Assembly (NCBI GenBank): GCA_030066595.1
Contig: JASJBI010000032.1
Location: forward strand, 1 to 64,000
DNA from: Alphaproteobacteria bacterium
Lineage (GTDB): Bacteria > Pseudomonadota > Alphaproteobacteria > JAJFFI01
Reading direction: 5' to 3'
Length of the DNA stretch: 64,000 nucleotides
Shown: positions 8,099 to 17,505 of the stretch, in pieces
How positions within the stretch are numbered: position 1 is the first letter of the stretch
Layout: every line of letters starts with the position of its first letter
The notes under the pieces: generated by a model
Seen by the model: the letters and a program-made list of their open reading frames with translations, nothing else
Databases searched by the model: none
What the model was told of the DNA's origin: nothing
Made by a program: the position numbers and the translations under genes

Positions 8099-9030
8099 CA
8101 CACTTCCTCTTGCGTGCCCGCCCGCTTGCCCGTGAGCGCGAGCGCCCGGGCATAGATTTGACGACGGGGCAGGCCGGTCGCTGCCGACACGGTTGCGACC
8201 GCCTGCTTGAGACTGGTCTGCGCCAGGGCGGCACACAATTGTTCGTCGAGCGCCGCTTCGTCGAACTCGGCCGGCCCGTCCGCTGCGCCCGCCACCAGGA
8301 TCACAACCTCGCCCTTGGGTGCGTCGGCCGCTGCGTAGTGATCGGCGAGTTCGGTCAGCGCTCCCCGGCGCACCTCTTCGTGCAGCTTGGTAAGCTCGCG
8401 GACCACGGCCGCCTGCCGCGCGCCCAATACATCCGCCATGGCGGCGAGCGTCGACGGCAGCCGGCGCGCCGGCTCGAACAGAATCAGGGTGGCCGGGATC
8501 TTGGCCAACTCGGTCAACTCTGCGCGCCGCGCGGCTGCACGCGCCGGCAGGAAACCCGCGAACAGAAAGCGGTTCGTCGGCAGGCCGGAGACGACCAGCG
8601 CCGCCAGCGCGGCCGACGGTCCGGGTGCGACATGCACCGGCATGCCGGCTTCCTGCGCCGCACGCACCAACTTGTAGCCGGGATCGGAGATCAGCGGCGT
8701 TCCCGCGTCTGACACCAGCGCCACGGTCTCGCCTTTCTTGAGCCGTTCGATGATGGCCGGACGGACGCGGTCCGCATTGTGCTCGTGATAGGACAAGGTC
8801 GGCGTCGCAATGCCGTGCGCACGTAACAGCTTGACCGTCACCCGACGGTCTTCGCAGGCAATGACATGCGCATCTTCGAGAACCTGGAGGGCGCGCAAGG
8901 TGATGTCGGCCAGGTTGCCGATCGGCGTCGCGACGATATGCAGGCCCGGCGAGGGCAAGACACGCGTCGCCGGTTTACTTGCGCGTGGGCCGGAGCTAGG
9001 CTTGTCGTTGCCGTCGCATTTCGCCGCCAT
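8098..9030 (-). CDS. rsmI: 16S rRNA (cytidine1402-2'-O)-methyltransferase
   Basis: A 310-residue SAM-dependent methyltransferase of the tetrapyrrole-methylase fold. With RsmH it modifies C1402 in the ribosomal P site. The diagnostic blocks are GLHIVATPIGNLADITLRAL near residue 29, VIACEDRRVTVKLL, ALVSDAGTPLISDPG and VAPGPSAALAALVVSGLP. The C-terminal about 60 residues form the usual RsmI helical tail (SLKQAVATVSAATGLPRRQIY). The N-terminus carries about 25 extra polar residues. The gene is divergent from the LpoA-like lipoprotein gene, as is common in alphaproteobacteria, and coupled to yraN downstream. Confidence 0.95.
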   Translation of the reverse strand: MAAKCDGNDKPSSGPRASKPATRVLPSPGLHIVATPIGNLADITLRALQVLEDAHVIACEDRRVTVKLLRAHGIATPTLSYHEHNADRVRPAIIERLKKGETVALVSDAGTPLISDPGYKLVRAAQEAGMPVHVAPGPSAALAALVVSGLPTNRFLFAGFLPARAAARRAELTELAKIPATLILFEPARRLPSTLAAMADVLGARQAAVVRELTKLHEEVRRGALTELADHYAAADAPKGEVVILVAGAADGPAEFDEAALDEQLCAALAQTSLKQAVATVSAATGLPRRQIYARALALTGKRAGTQEEV

Positions 9031-9153
9031 CTGCGGAGACCGTTGTTGCCACAGCGATTGACCGGACGTTGGACGCTGTGCCGAGGATCGGCGCCTTGGC
9101 GCGTATGGCCGCGCGACGTCCTAGTCGGAAACCGTGGCGTCGCAGGCGGTAGG

Positions 9154-10383
9154 TTGCGACACAGCATCTGCGCCCTTGTTCTGGGTACTGCACTGGCAAG
9201 CTGCGGTCCAGGCCAATATCAGAAGGGCGGACCGTCCGCGCAGACCGATCAGTCCGGGACTTCCGCCCAACCATCTCGAATGACTCAGCCTTGGCCCGAC
9301 CGGCCCCGGCCAGACAGCGGAGAGGTGCGCGTGGCGCTGCTGCTGCCATTGAGCGGCCAACAACAAAAGCTGGGCGAAGCCATGTTGAACGCGGCCGAAC
9401 TCGCGTTGGAAGACGCGGGCAATGACAAGCTGGTGCTGCTGCCCAAGGACACGCGCGGCAAGCCTGATGCAGCAGCCGCGGCGGCCAGTGAGGCGCTCGA
9501 CGAGGGTGCCGAACTGATCCTTGGGCCGTTGCTGGCGAGCTCGGTACAGACAGTCCAGCCAGTCGCCAGCGCGGTGGGCGTGAACCTCATCAGCTTCTCA
9601 AGCGACCAGTCGGTCGCCGGTGACGGCGCCTTTGTCATGGGCTTTCTGCCCCGCGATCAAGTGCGGCGCATCGTCCAATATGCCGTCAGCGACGGCCGCA
9701 CTCGGTTCGCGATTCTGGCGCCCGACACCCCGTACGGTCGGCTGGTGTCCGATGAGACCGAGGCCGCGGTCGCGGACAATGGCGTCTTTATGTCCAAAGT
9801 CGCGTTCTATGATCCGGCCGCGCCCGACGTGACCGCCACGGTGCGCGCGTTTGCCAACTACGACTCCCGGACCAAGATCGAGAAGGAGGCCGGCGAGGGG
9901 CTTGATTTCGACGCGGTGATGCTGCCGGAAGGGGGCCTCCGGTTGTTGCAGGTGGCCCCGCTCTTGCCCTTCTTCGATATCGACCCGGGCAAGGTGCTGT
10001 ATCTTGGCACCGGCTTGTGGGACAGCCCAGTGGTGCATCGCGAACCCAATCTGGTCGGCGGCGTGTTTGCCGCTCCAGCACCGGAGGCCCGCCAAGCCTT
10101 TACCGCCAAGTACAAGCAGGTCTTCGGCAGCACCCCGCCGCGGTTGGCCACGCTGGCGTACGATGCCGCGGCTTTGGCGGCCTTGCTGAGCGGCAAGGAA
10201 GGCGGCCCGGACTTCAGCCAGCAGGCGATCACCGACGAGAATGGGTTTCTTGGGGCGGACGGGCTGTTGCGGTTCAAGGAGTCCGGCATCGTTGAGCGGG
10301 GACTTGCGGTCCTGCGGGTCGAGAGAGCAGGCTTTTTGGTCGTCAGCCCGGCTCAGTCCCGCTTCCAAGCGGCCCTGAACTAG
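9154..10383 (+). CDS. LpoA-like penicillin-binding protein activator lipoprotein
   Basis: A 409-residue lipoprotein with a type I periplasmic-binding-protein fold. The core VRVALLLPLSGQQQKLGEAMLNAAELALEDAG is followed by LILGPLLASSVQTVQPVA and a PYGRLVSDETE block. It matches the LpoA C-terminal domain, which activates class A penicillin-binding proteins from the outer membrane. The N-terminal TPR domain of enterobacterial LpoA is absent, as usual in alphaproteobacteria. No ATG fits: a TTG at 9154 gives MRHSICALVLGTALASC with lipobox L-A-S-C. An ATG at 8866 in the same frame lies inside rsmI and would ruin the signal. The TTG start is inferred and only weakly supported by upstream AGGCGGTAGG. 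Confidence 0.8.
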   Translation: MRHSICALVLGTALASCGPGQYQKGGPSAQTDQSGTSAQPSRMTQPWPDRPRPDSGEVRVALLLPLSGQQQKLGEAMLNAAELALEDAGNDKLVLLPKDTRGKPDAAAAAASEALDEGAELILGPLLASSVQTVQPVASAVGVNLISFSSDQSVAGDGAFVMGFLPRDQVRRIVQYAVSDGRTRFAILAPDTPYGRLVSDETEAAVADNGVFMSKVAFYDPAAPDVTATVRAFANYDSRTKIEKEAGEGLDFDAVMLPEGGLRLLQVAPLLPFFDIDPGKVLYLGTGLWDSPVVHREPNLVGGVFAAPAPEARQAFTAKYKQVFGSTPPRLATLAYDAAALAALLSGKEGGPDFSQQAITDENGFLGADGLLRFKESGIVERGLAVLRVERAGFLVVSPAQSRFQAALN

Positions 10384-10419
10384 AGCATTTTCCGACCATA
10401 TGGGCGCAATGTGCTCTAG
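10380..10419. repeat. Inverted repeat between convergent genes
   Basis: CTAGAGCA (10380-10387) is the exact complement of TGCTCTAG (10412-10419), with a 24-base loop. It spans the stop codon of the LpoA-like gene and ends three bases before the hemW stop. It has no T-tract, so it is not a classical intrinsic terminator. It could act as an RNA end-processing hairpin for both convergent transcripts, or be one copy of a dispersed intergenic repeat. Confidence 0.45.
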
Positions 10420-10422
10420 CCC

Positions 10423-11631
10423 TTAGGCAAGGAGAGCCCCCAGCACGGCGTCAAGCCGGCGCCATCCTTTGGGCGTCGCGCGCAGGCCCGCCTCGTCGGC
10501 GATCAGAAAGCGCGCGTCGAGCAGGGGATTGAGCCGCTCAGCCGGAAAAGCTTGGGCCAGTGTCTCGCCAGTCTCCGCAGCGAAGCGGTCCCGGTCGAGC
10601 CCTTCGGCCAGGCGCAGGCTCATCATGACCATCTCCTCGCGCCGGTCGGCGAAGGTCAGAGGCGTCTCCTCGCGAGTCCCGTGACCCGCCGTCTCGACCG
10701 CGTCGAGCCAGGTTTCGGGCAGCCGGTGCTGCATCGTGGCGACCTTTCGCGCCGGTCCGGTCAGGCGGCCGTGCGCACCCGGGCCGACGCCGACATAGTC
10801 GCCATAGCGCCAATAGGTGAGGTTGTGCCGGCAGACCGCGCCCGGCCGCGCATGGTTCGAAATCTCGTAAGCGGGCAGGCCCGCGGCACGGAGCCGCTCC
10901 TGAGTCAAGTCGTAGAGCGCCGCCTGGCTGTTCTCGTCCGGCAGCCGCAGCCGGCCGAGCCGCCGCTGACGATGAAAGGCCGTGCCCGGCTCGACGGTCA
11001 GCTGGTAGACCGAGAGATGCTCGCCGGCGAGCGCGAGCGCCTCGTCCAACTCGGCCCGCCAGGCTGCGGGCGTCTGTTCGGGCCGGGCGTAGATCAGGTC
11101 GAACGACACCCGGGGAAAGCTGGCGTGCGCCAGCTCGATGGCCGCCACTGCCTCGGCCCGGTCATGCACCCGGCCGAGCATGGCAAGCGCTTCGTCCGAC
11201 AGCGCCTGAACGCCGAGCGAGAGACGGCTGACGCCGGCCGCGGCATACCCCGCAAAGCGTTGTGCCTCGACGGCGCCGGGGTTCGCCTCGAGCGTCACCT
11301 CGAGGTCGGGCGCGGTCGGCCACAGTGCACGGATGCGCTCCAGCACCGCCGCTACGGTCTCCGGCTGCATCAGCGACGGCGTGCCGCCGCCGAAGAAGAC
11401 GCTGGTCACCGTGCGGCCGGGCGTCCCCTGGGCATAGTGATCAAGTTCGGCCAGAAGTGCCCTGCGCCAGCGCGCCTCCGGCACGGCCTCGCGCACGTGG
11501 CTGTTGAAATCGCAATAGGGACATTTGGAGAGGCAGAAGGGCCAGTGGACGTAGACCCCGAATCCCGGTTCAGCCGCCAAAGCAGGCGGCGATGAGCTTG
11601 CGAAAGGCGTCGGCGCGATGGCTGATGGCAT
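10423..11631 (-). CDS. hemW: HemW-like radical SAM protein (heme chaperone)
   Basis: A protein of about 400 residues. The radical SAM 4Fe-4S motif is C-x3-C-x2-C in [16 protein letters not shown], with the extra aromatic residues typical of Hem[17 protein letters not shown] and [13 protein letters not shown] follow in family order. HemW was long annotated as oxygen-independent coproporphyrinogen oxidase, but the family binds heme and delivers it to client proteins. The true start is uncertain: an ATG at 11631 overlaps rdgB by 62 bases, while a TTG at 11580 overlaps the rdgB stop more tightly and removes a serine/proline-rich leader. It is co-oriented and probably co-transcribed with rph and rdgB. 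Confidence 0.9.
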   Translation of the reverse strand: MPSAIAPTPFASSSPPALAAEPGFGVYVHWPFCLSKCPYCDFNSHVREAVPEARWRRALLAELDHYAQGTPGRTVTSVFFGGGTPSLMQPETVAAVLERIRALWPTAPDLEVTLEANPGAVEAQRFAGYAAAGVSRLSLGVQALSDEALAMLGRVHDRAEAVAAIELAHASFPRVSFDLIYARPEQTPAAWRAELDEALALAGEHLSVYQLTVEPGTAFHRQRRLGRLRLPDENSQAALYDLTQERLRAAGLPAYEISNHARPGAVCRHNLTYWRYGDYVGVGPGAHGRLTGPARKVATMQHRLPETWLDAVETAGHGTREETPLTFADRREEMVMMSLRLAEGLDRDRFAAETGETLAQAFPAERLNPLLDARFLIADEAGLRATPKGWRRLDAVLGALLA

Positions 11632-12169
11632 GCTTGGCGTCCGGATCCATTTCGCCGAAGGTGAGATCGTGACCGCGCGGCACGAAGATCGGATCATAGC
11701 CGAATCCGCGCTCGCCCCTTGGGGGCCAGACCAGTGCGCCGTATACCCGGCCCTCGAAGCATTCGCAATGCCCGTCCGGCCAGGCGAGCGCGAGCACGCA
11801 GACGAAATGGGCCGAGCGGTCGTGTTTGCCAGCCAGCTCCCGCTCGACCCGGCGCATGGCCGCCGCGAAATCCCGCTCCGGCCCGGCCCAGCGGGCGGAG
11901 TGAATGCCCGGCGCTCCCTCGAGCGCGGGGATCACCAGTCCGGAATCGTCGGACAGGGCGGGCAGGCTCGCGCCGGTCGCCGCGGCCCGTGCCTTGAGCG
12001 CCGCGTTCGCCGTGAAGCTGTCGCCGGTTTCCTCGGGCTCCGGAAGATCAAGCGCCCCAGCCGAAACCGCGTCGACGCCATAGGGCGCGAGCAGCGCCGC
12101 GATTTCCCGCACCTTCCCGGCATTGTGGCTGGCGATCACCAGCCGGCCGCCCGTGAATCTGCGTGCCAT
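11570..12169 (-). CDS. rdgB: XTP/dITP diphosphatase
   Basis: A 199-residue HAM1-family nucleoside triphosphate pyrophosphatase. It hydrolyses dITP, XTP and dHAPTP to keep deaminated purines out of DNA. It carries [19 protein letters not shown] at the N-terminus, the [23 protein letters not shown] core, [11 protein letters not shown], and the C-terminal [13 protein letters not shown]. The length is typical. It begins 10 bases after rph stops and overlaps hemW, forming the common alphaproteobacterial rph-rdgB-hemW operon. Confidence 0.97.
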   Translation of the reverse strand: MARRFTGGRLVIASHNAGKVREIAALLAPYGVDAVSAGALDLPEPEETGDSFTANAALKARAAATGASLPALSDDSGLVIPALEGAPGIHSARWAGPERDFAAAMRRVERELAGKHDRSAHFVCVLALAWPDGHCECFEGRVYGALVWPPRGERGFGYDPIFVPRGHDLTFGEMDPDAKHAISHRADAFRKLIAACFGG

Positions 12170-12179
12170 GTCCGCTGGC

Positions 12180-12899
12180 TCAGTCGCTGCCGAGTGCCGC
12201 CCGCTGGAGCGCCACCAACTCGCCCACGCCTTTGTGCGCGAGCGCCATCAAGGCGGAGAACTGTTCGTCGGAGAACGGATCGGTCTCAGCGGTCGCCTGC
12301 ACCTCGACCATGCCGCCGCTGGCGGTCAGCACGAAGTTGGCGTCCGCCTCGGCGCTGCTGTCCTCGGCGTAGTCCAGATCCAAGACGGGAACCCCCTGGT
12401 AGAGCCCGCAGGACACCGCGGCGACTGGCTCCAACAGGGGCAGTTGGTCGATCTCGCCGCGTCCCCTCAGCGTCCGCATCGCCAGATGCAGCGCCACATA
12501 GGCGCCGGTGATCGCCGCGGTGCGGGTGCCGCCATCCGCCTGGATGACGTCACAGTCGACGGTGATCTGACGCTCGCCGAAGCCCTCGAGATCCGTGACC
12601 GCCCTGAGCGACCGACCGATCAGGCGCTGGATTTCGATGGTGCGCCCTTGCTGGCGGCCGCGCGCCGCCTCGCGGTCGGTCCGGGTGTTGGTGGACCGCG
12701 GCAGCATGCCGTACTCTCCGGTCACCCATCCGCGACCGCTGTTGCGCAGAAAGGGCGGCACCCGCTCGCCGATGCTGGCCGTACACAAGACATGCGTATC
12801 GCCGAACCGCGCGAGGCACGACCCTTCGGCGTGCTTGCTGAAACCGGGCTCCAGGCTTACCGGGCGAAGCTGGTCGGCGGCGCGACCGGACGGGCGCAT
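12180..12899 (-). CDS. rph: Ribonuclease PH
   Basis: A 239-residue phosphorolytic 3'-5' exoribonuclease that trims the 3' ends of tRNA precursors. It begins [20 protein letters not shown]. The family core is present: [49 protein letters not shown], and [18 protein letters not shown] with the phosphate-binding T-R. The length matches intact, active RNase PH. It is the first gene of rph-rdgB-hemW and is divergent from hrcA, with 177 bases between them. Confidence 0.97.
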   Translation of the reverse strand: MRPSGRAADQLRPVSLEPGFSKHAEGSCLARFGDTHVLCTASIGERVPPFLRNSGRGWVTGEYGMLPRSTNTRTDREAARGRQQGRTIEIQRLIGRSLRAVTDLEGFGERQITVDCDVIQADGGTRTAAITGAYVALHLAMRTLRGRGEIDQLPLLEPVAAVSCGLYQGVPVLDLDYAEDSSAEADANFVLTASGGMVEVQATAETDPFSDEQFSALMALAHKGVGELVALQRAALGSD

Positions 12900-13009
12900 G
12901 GCAGTCCTCGTTGAGATGAATCGGGCACGGAGCGCGAGTGGACACGACCCTAACCCGGTAGAGTCCGCCGGTCCAGACCGCCCATTGGCATCATCCGCAT
13001 CGCCTCCCG

Positions 13010-13038
13010 TTGACGCTGCCCAGGCGGCTCACTACATT
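13010..13038 (+). promoter_or_regulatory. Sigma-70-type promoter for hrcA-grpE
   Basis: A -35 element TTGACG (13010-13015) and a -10 element TACATT (13033-13038) are separated by exactly 17 bases, placing transcription start about 30 bases before the hrcA GTG. No CIRCE (TTAGCACTC-N9-GAGTGCTAA) copy is visible here. Confidence 0.55.
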
Positions 13039-13076
13039 CCAAACGGCTTGGATTTCCTGGATTTTATTGGCCAATC

Positions 13077-14141
13077 GTGACCGAGAAGCTTGTGCATTCG
13101 ACCGTAACCGTCGCCGAACTGAGCGAGCGGTCCCGCGAGATCTTTCGCCATATCGTCGACTCCTATGTCGAAACCGGCGAACCGATCGGCTCGCGCACGC
13201 TGTCGCGGCGCATGGGCATGGACCTGTCGCCCGCCACGATCCGCAACGTCATGGCGGATCTGGAGGATTCGGGTCTCCTGTTCTCGCCGCACACTTCGGC
13301 GGGCCGGCTGCCGACTGAGGCCGGCCTGCGTCTGTTCGTGGACGGCCTGTTGGAGATCGGCCGCCTGACCGCCGACGAGAGAGCCAGCATCGACAGCCAT
13401 TGCCAGGCGACCGGCAAGAGCATGGCTCAGCTGTTGTCCGAAGCGACAGACATGTTGTCTGGATTGTCCCATTGCGCCGGCCTCGTCGTGGCCCCAAAGA
13501 CGGAACGGCCGCTCAGACAGGTTGAGTTCGTTGCGCTGAGCGCGGCCCGCGCCCTGGTCGTATTGGTGACCCAGGACGGCCAGGTCGAAAACCGCATCAT
13601 CGATGTGCCCTTGGGCCTGACCTCGGCCAGTCTGATGGAGGCGACCAATTTCCTGAACGCGAAGCTTTCGGGGCGGACCCTGTCCGAGGCGCGGGAAGAC
13701 GTGCTGCGCGACATCGAGCAGCAGCGCGCCCAGCTCGACGCCTTGACCCAAAAGGTGGTCGAGGCCGGCTTGGCCACGCCCGCCGGCGGCAGCGAGGACG
13801 GCTCGCTAATCCTGCGCGGACAGGCCAATCTGCTGGAGGATGTCGCGGCGCTCGAAGACCTCGAACATATCCGACAGCTGTTCGCCGCGCTCGAGCGGAA
13901 GGAATCGGTGTTCAGCCTGGTCGATGCGGCGAGCACCGCCGAAGGCGTGCAGATCTTCATCGGGGCGGAGAACGATCTGTTCGCCCATGCCGGGCTGTCG
14001 CTGGTCATCGCTCCGTTCAGCAACGCCCAGGAACAGGTCGTCGGCGCCATCGGCGTGATCGGCCCGACCCGAATCAACTACGCCCGCATCATTCCCATGG
14101 TCGACTACACGGCCAAGGTCATCGGCCGCTTGATGGCCTGA
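13077..14141 (+). CDS. hrcA: Heat-inducible transcription repressor HrcA
   Basis: A 354-residue repressor that binds CIRCE operators with GroE as corepressor and controls chaperonin genes. The winged-helix N-terminus is typical: REIFRHIVDSYVETGEPIGSRTLSRR, then LSPATIRNVMADLEDSGLLFSPHTSAGRLPTE. The C-terminal dimerisation part includes LILRGQANLLE and GVIGPTRINYARIIPMVDYTA. The GTG start is used; the frame closes well upstream and the next Met would remove the first helix. grpE follows 49 bases downstream, the standard alphaproteobacterial hrcA-grpE pair. Confidence 0.95.
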   Translation: MTEKLVHSTVTVAELSERSREIFRHIVDSYVETGEPIGSRTLSRRMGMDLSPATIRNVMADLEDSGLLFSPHTSAGRLPTEAGLRLFVDGLLEIGRLTADERASIDSHCQATGKSMAQLLSEATDMLSGLSHCAGLVVAPKTERPLRQVEFVALSAARALVVLVTQDGQVENRIIDVPLGLTSASLMEATNFLNAKLSGRTLSEAREDVLRDIEQQRAQLDALTQKVVEAGLATPAGGSEDGSLILRGQANLLEDVAALEDLEHIRQLFAALERKESVFSLVDAASTAEGVQIFIGAENDLFAHAGLSLVIAPFSNAQEQVVGAIGVIGPTRINYARIIPMVDYTAKVIGRLMA

Positions 14142-14190
14142 CCGGATCCGCGTGCGGGCGCAGACCAGATCAGCGAAGGATGTAAACGGA

Positions 14191-14889
14191 ATGGCGAAGA
14201 AGAGACCCGAAGAGCAGCCGACCGCGGCAGAGGAGGCGGCTGAGACCGCCGAAGCCGAGGCGAAGGCGGCGCAGGAAGCCGAAGCAGACGCCGCAGCGCA
14301 GGTGACGACAGAGCCGGGCCCCAAGCCGGTCGAGCCCGAGACGGCGGCCGGAACCGAAGCCGGCGAGGATGAGAATCCGGTTGCGCGCCTGGAGACGGAG
14401 GTCGGCGAGCTCAAGGACCAGCTGCTGCGCGCCATGGCCGAGACCGAGAACACCCGCCGGCGACTGACCAAGGATCGGGACGATGCTTTCAAGTACGGCG
14501 CCTCCAACCTGGCCCGGGATCTCTTGAACGTGGCCGACAATCTGCGCCGCGCACTCGAGGCCATTCCCGAGGACGCCCTCGCCGAGGACGAGGCGCTGAA
14601 GGCCTTGGCCGACGGGGTGAAACTCACCGAAGACGAGCTGTTGAAGGCGTTCGAACGGCACGGCATCCAGAAGATCGATCCATATGGCGAGAAGTTCGAT
14701 CACAACCATCATCAGGCGATGATGCAACTCGAAAACACCGGAAAGCCGGCCGGCACGGTGGCGCAGGTCCTGGCGCCGGGATACGTGCTGCACGACCGGC
14801 TGCTGCGCCCCGCCATGGTCGGGGTCGCTAAGGGAGAACCGAACGACGACAAGGCCGAAGACGAGAGCCGGGTCGACACGACGGCATAG
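14191..14889 (+). CDS. grpE: Nucleotide exchange factor GrpE
   Basis: A 232-residue cochaperone that releases ADP from DnaK. Residues 1-65 form an alanine/glutamate-rich acidic tail, followed by the long dimerising coiled coil (LETEVGELKDQLLRAMAETENTRRR) and the C-terminal beta domain (GVKLTEDELLKAFERHGI, DHNHHQAMMQ, VLAPGYVLHDRLLRPAMVGV). MAKKRPEEQ is chosen; a start 13 codons earlier lacks family character. The acidic N-terminal extension is longer than average. Confidence 0.95.
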   Translation: MAKKRPEEQPTAAEEAAETAEAEAKAAQEAEADAAAQVTTEPGPKPVEPETAAGTEAGEDENPVARLETEVGELKDQLLRAMAETENTRRRLTKDRDDAFKYGASNLARDLLNVADNLRRALEAIPEDALAEDEALKALADGVKLTEDELLKAFERHGIQKIDPYGEKFDHNHHQAMMQLENTGKPAGTVAQVLAPGYVLHDRLLRPAMVGVAKGEPNDDKAEDESRVDTTA

Positions 14890-14914
14890 CCCGCGGCGCG
14901 GTCGCACACGGGAC

Positions 14915-15337
14915 ATGAAGGCAGAAATGCGCCGCATCGAGCTTGCCGCGCTGTTGGTAGTGTTGTTGGCGACGCCCGCCGCCGCCGAGCTTGGCCCGAA
15001 AGAGAAGAGCGATCGCGGTGTGCGCTATGTCTGCACCGGCTTCGGTGCGGAGGAACGCGCCGATCCCCGCTGGCAGGCCTATCCGCTCAAGATCGAATTC
15101 ACGACCGCAGACGGCGGCTATTTCGCCGACGTGGTCACCACCATCCGCGATGACAGCGGCAGGACCGTATTCCACGCCCACTGCGAGGCGCCCTGGCTGC
15201 TCTTGCGGCTAACGCCCGGGCAGTATCAGGTCACCGCGTTGGCGCTGGCCCACAAGGACGAACGCCGGGCGCCTGTCACCGTCAGGAGTGAAGGACAGTC
15301 CCGCCTGGTGATTCGCTTCCCGACGATCAAGGAGTAG
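14915..15337 (+). CDS. Secreted protein with carboxypeptidase-regulatory-like beta domain
   Basis: A 140-residue protein with a Sec signal peptide (MRRIELAALLVVLLATPAAA, cleaved before ELG). The rest is a single beta-sandwich-like unit with paired cysteines (YVCTGFG and FHAHCEAPW) and an APWLLLRLTPGQYQVTALAL stretch, as seen in carboxypeptidase-regulatory or Cna-B-like folds. The function is unknown. It follows grpE by 25 bases and may be co-transcribed. Its 3' end overlaps the convergent DUF1848 gene by 11 bases. Confidence 0.65.
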   Translation: MKAEMRRIELAALLVVLLATPAAAELGPKEKSDRGVRYVCTGFGAEERADPRWQAYPLKIEFTTADGGYFADVVTTIRDDSGRTVFHAHCEAPWLLLRLTPGQYQVTALALAHKDERRAPVTVRSEGQSRLVIRFPTIKE

Positions 15338-16235
15338 ACGCGTCTGCCAGTGCGGACGCCGGCGCGATCAAGTATTCAGCGTCCGGATCGTGCTGCCGGA
15401 AACGCCGCTGGGCGAGGGCACGGTTCTGCACGGCATAGCAATAGACACAGCCGTGCGGGCAGGTGTCATAGGCGCCGATGTCCCGCGATTCGTAGCAACC
15501 GCAACCCGGTCGATTGCCCTTGAGTCGGCCGGGCACGGGTGCGCCGGCCAGATCGGCGAGCCGCACCGCGTCGATACACCTGGCCGGCTCGGCTCCCGGC
15601 ACCAGGACCGCCGGCTGCGAGCAGACGGTCAGGCGCATCCCGCTGTCGGCGGCGATTTCGACGAGCCGCGCCGCCAAGGCGCGCTTTTCCTCCGGCGCGG
15701 GGTCGCGCCAGGCGAAGCCGGCACGCCGCGCCGCCGCAGACAGGTTGCGCCGGGTCTTGCGATAGATATGCGCGAAGGAGACCACCGCCTCGTCGGTGAG
15801 ACCGCGCGTCGCTACGGCCAACCGGGCGAAATTCTCCCGGTGCCAGTCCAGCGGCGTGAGATCGGTGTCAATCACCGGATCGTAGCGCCAGACCGCAACT
15901 CGCGGGCCGAACCGATCGCGGAGATGGCGCATATGGGCGACCGATCGTTGCGCATCCGTAACGGATGTTTCGAGCGCCCGGGGATAACCGTTGATCGAGT
16001 AGTGTACCACGAACGGATAGCCATGGGCGCGGAGACTGTCCAAGTGGTCGGCGAAATCGCCCAGGTTCTTGGTCCAGAAGACCAGTCCGTCGACGTCCTG
16101 CCGCCGCAGCGAGACCCGGTAGGGCGCACCGCCATAGGGATTGGCGACATCGCACCAGCCGGCCGCCAATCGGTTCATGAACCACTGGCCGTAGAAGGCC
16201 GGGATGTCGGTACGGTAACTGGCAGAGACGATCAT
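15327..16235 (-). CDS. DUF1848 domain protein, probable Fe-S enzyme
   Basis: A 302-residue protein matching DUF1848: MIVSASYRTDIPAFYGQWFM, VDGLVFWTKN, WRYDPVI and the C-terminal cysteine cluster CGCYESRDIGAYDTCPHGCVYCYA. The cluster resembles radical SAM-like Fe-S coordination, but at the C-terminus. The activity of this family is not established, although homologues lie near DNA-repair and photolyase-type genes. The chosen start MIVSASYRTD is the conserved family N-terminus, not the ATG 12 codons upstream. It is convergent with the preceding gene, and the next gene upstream is divergent. Confidence 0.8.
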   Translation of the reverse strand: MIVSASYRTDIPAFYGQWFMNRLAAGWCDVANPYGGAPYRVSLRRQDVDGLVFWTKNLGDFADHLDSLRAHGYPFVVHYSINGYPRALETSVTDAQRSVAHMRHLRDRFGPRVAVWRYDPVIDTDLTPLDWHRENFARLAVATRGLTDEAVVSFAHIYRKTRRNLSAAARRAGFAWRDPAPEEKRALAARLVEIAADSGMRLTVCSQPAVLVPGAEPARCIDAVRLADLAGAPVPGRLKGNRPGCGCYESRDIGAYDTCPHGCVYCYAVQNRALAQRRFRQHDPDAEYLIAPASALADASTP

Positions 16236-16396
16236 GGCGCGATCCCGAAGCGTCCGGCCGGCCGGAGGCACGCGTGGCTCGTCGCGGGACGCAGGCGGAT
16301 GTTAACATTTTTCGGCTTCGATGGCCGAAACCCGGAGCCATGGCTCCATGCGGTGGCTTGCCATTCAAGGATATCACTCAAGGATATAAAGGGCGG

Positions 16397-17434
16397 ATGA
16401 GCGAGGAGACGACGGAAGCGGCAGACCGGGGCGGGATGACGCTGCTTGCAGCGGGCACGCTGGGTGTGCGGATCGCAGCAGGCTGGCGCGTGAGCCAGCA
16501 GGGCTTTGCCACGGCGACCTTGTTCCCGGACGGGATCGAGCACGCCGTCCTGCAGATCGAGGTGGCCAGCTATGAAGATCCGAACGCCGTCTCAGCCGAG
16601 GACTACAGCGACTTCCTGGACGATGAGGCGCAACAGCTATGCGCGGAATCGGGGCTCAGCGGTGCCACGGGATTGATCATAAAGGGCAGCTGGGTCGATC
16701 AGGAGAACGGCAGCCACCGGCAGATTTGGCGATTGCTCAAGAGCCTGTTTCCGGACCACGTCCGGATGGCGACCTTCACGCTTAGCGTGCCGCTGACCCA
16801 GGTTGCCGCGCCCGCTACGGAGCGATTGGCGGACGAGGTCGAAGCGATGGTTCAGCGTGCGGCCTTCGCCAGATCGCTGACGGCGCTCGACCAGGTCGCG
16901 CCGACTCGGGACATGAAGCGGGTGTCGCTGTGGAACATGATCCATATGCGCGTGCCGGCCGAATGGCGTTTCATTCGCGAAGACGGTGACGGCACGGGCA
17001 TGTACCGGGGAGAGCCGGAGGACGAGGCGGAACGGGGGCGCGAGGCGTTCTGGGTCAACTTCGACGAGTTCCGGCGCCAGAACGAAGCGGATGCGGACGA
17101 GACCACGGACCACCGAACCCTGATCACCGAGTTGACCACGCGGATCTCCTCCGAGCTGAAGGCCAGCAACCGTGAGGCCGAGGTTGAGTTCCTCGGCGAT
17201 TGCGACGGTTTGCTGAGCTACCAGTACGAACAGGATTCCGACGGCGAACAGCTGCGCGTCTATCGCTGGTTCCGCTTTGCCGCGGTGCACGACGCCATGA
17301 TCATGGGGATCTTTAGCTTCGTCGCGGCCGAGAACGACGACGACGGAGCCAAATTGGGTGACCGCGCGGCCATGCTCGGCCGGGAGATCCGCAACGCGGT
17401 GTTCGGCAGTCCTGAGCCGGCAGCGTCCCGCTGA
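16397..17434 (+). CDS. Protein with two DcrB/DUF1795-like domains in tandem
   Basis: A 345-residue soluble protein without a signal peptide; no named family is certain. Two halves look like internal duplicates. Residues 20-155 run from GVRIAAGWRVSQQGFATATL to LADEVEAMVQRAAF. Residues 175-340 run from MIHMRVPAEWRFIREDGDGTGMY to LGREIRNAVFGS. Each starts with a 'V-P-x-x-W' style strand, passes an acidic loop and ends in a helix, as in PsbP/DcrB/LpqT-like folds. ATG at 16397 follows GGGCGG. The function is unknown; its position just upstream of dnaK may be incidental. Confidence 0.5.
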   Translation: MSEETTEAADRGGMTLLAAGTLGVRIAAGWRVSQQGFATATLFPDGIEHAVLQIEVASYEDPNAVSAEDYSDFLDDEAQQLCAESGLSGATGLIIKGSWVDQENGSHRQIWRLLKSLFPDHVRMATFTLSVPLTQVAAPATERLADEVEAMVQRAAFARSLTALDQVAPTRDMKRVSLWNMIHMRVPAEWRFIREDGDGTGMYRGEPEDEAERGREAFWVNFDEFRRQNEADADETTDHRTLITELTTRISSELKASNREAEVEFLGDCDGLLSYQYEQDSDGEQLRVYRWFRFAAVHDAMIMGIFSFVAAENDDDGAKLGDRAAMLGREIRNAVFGSPEPAASR

Positions 17435-17505
17435 CCCCCCGCCGAGGCCCCAAAACCGGCCTCCCGAATGCACCGGGTCAACCCGGAAAAGCCTTCCGTT
17501 CCGGC

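Noticed and set aside
13000-13076. CIRCE element before hrcA
   Set aside because: No TTAGCACTC-N9-GAGTGCTAA-like dyad was found here or before dnaK.
17473-17486. CCGGGT-CA-ACCCGG dyad as a terminator
   Set aside because: The stem is six bases with a two-base loop and no T-run; it is too small for a convincing terminator.
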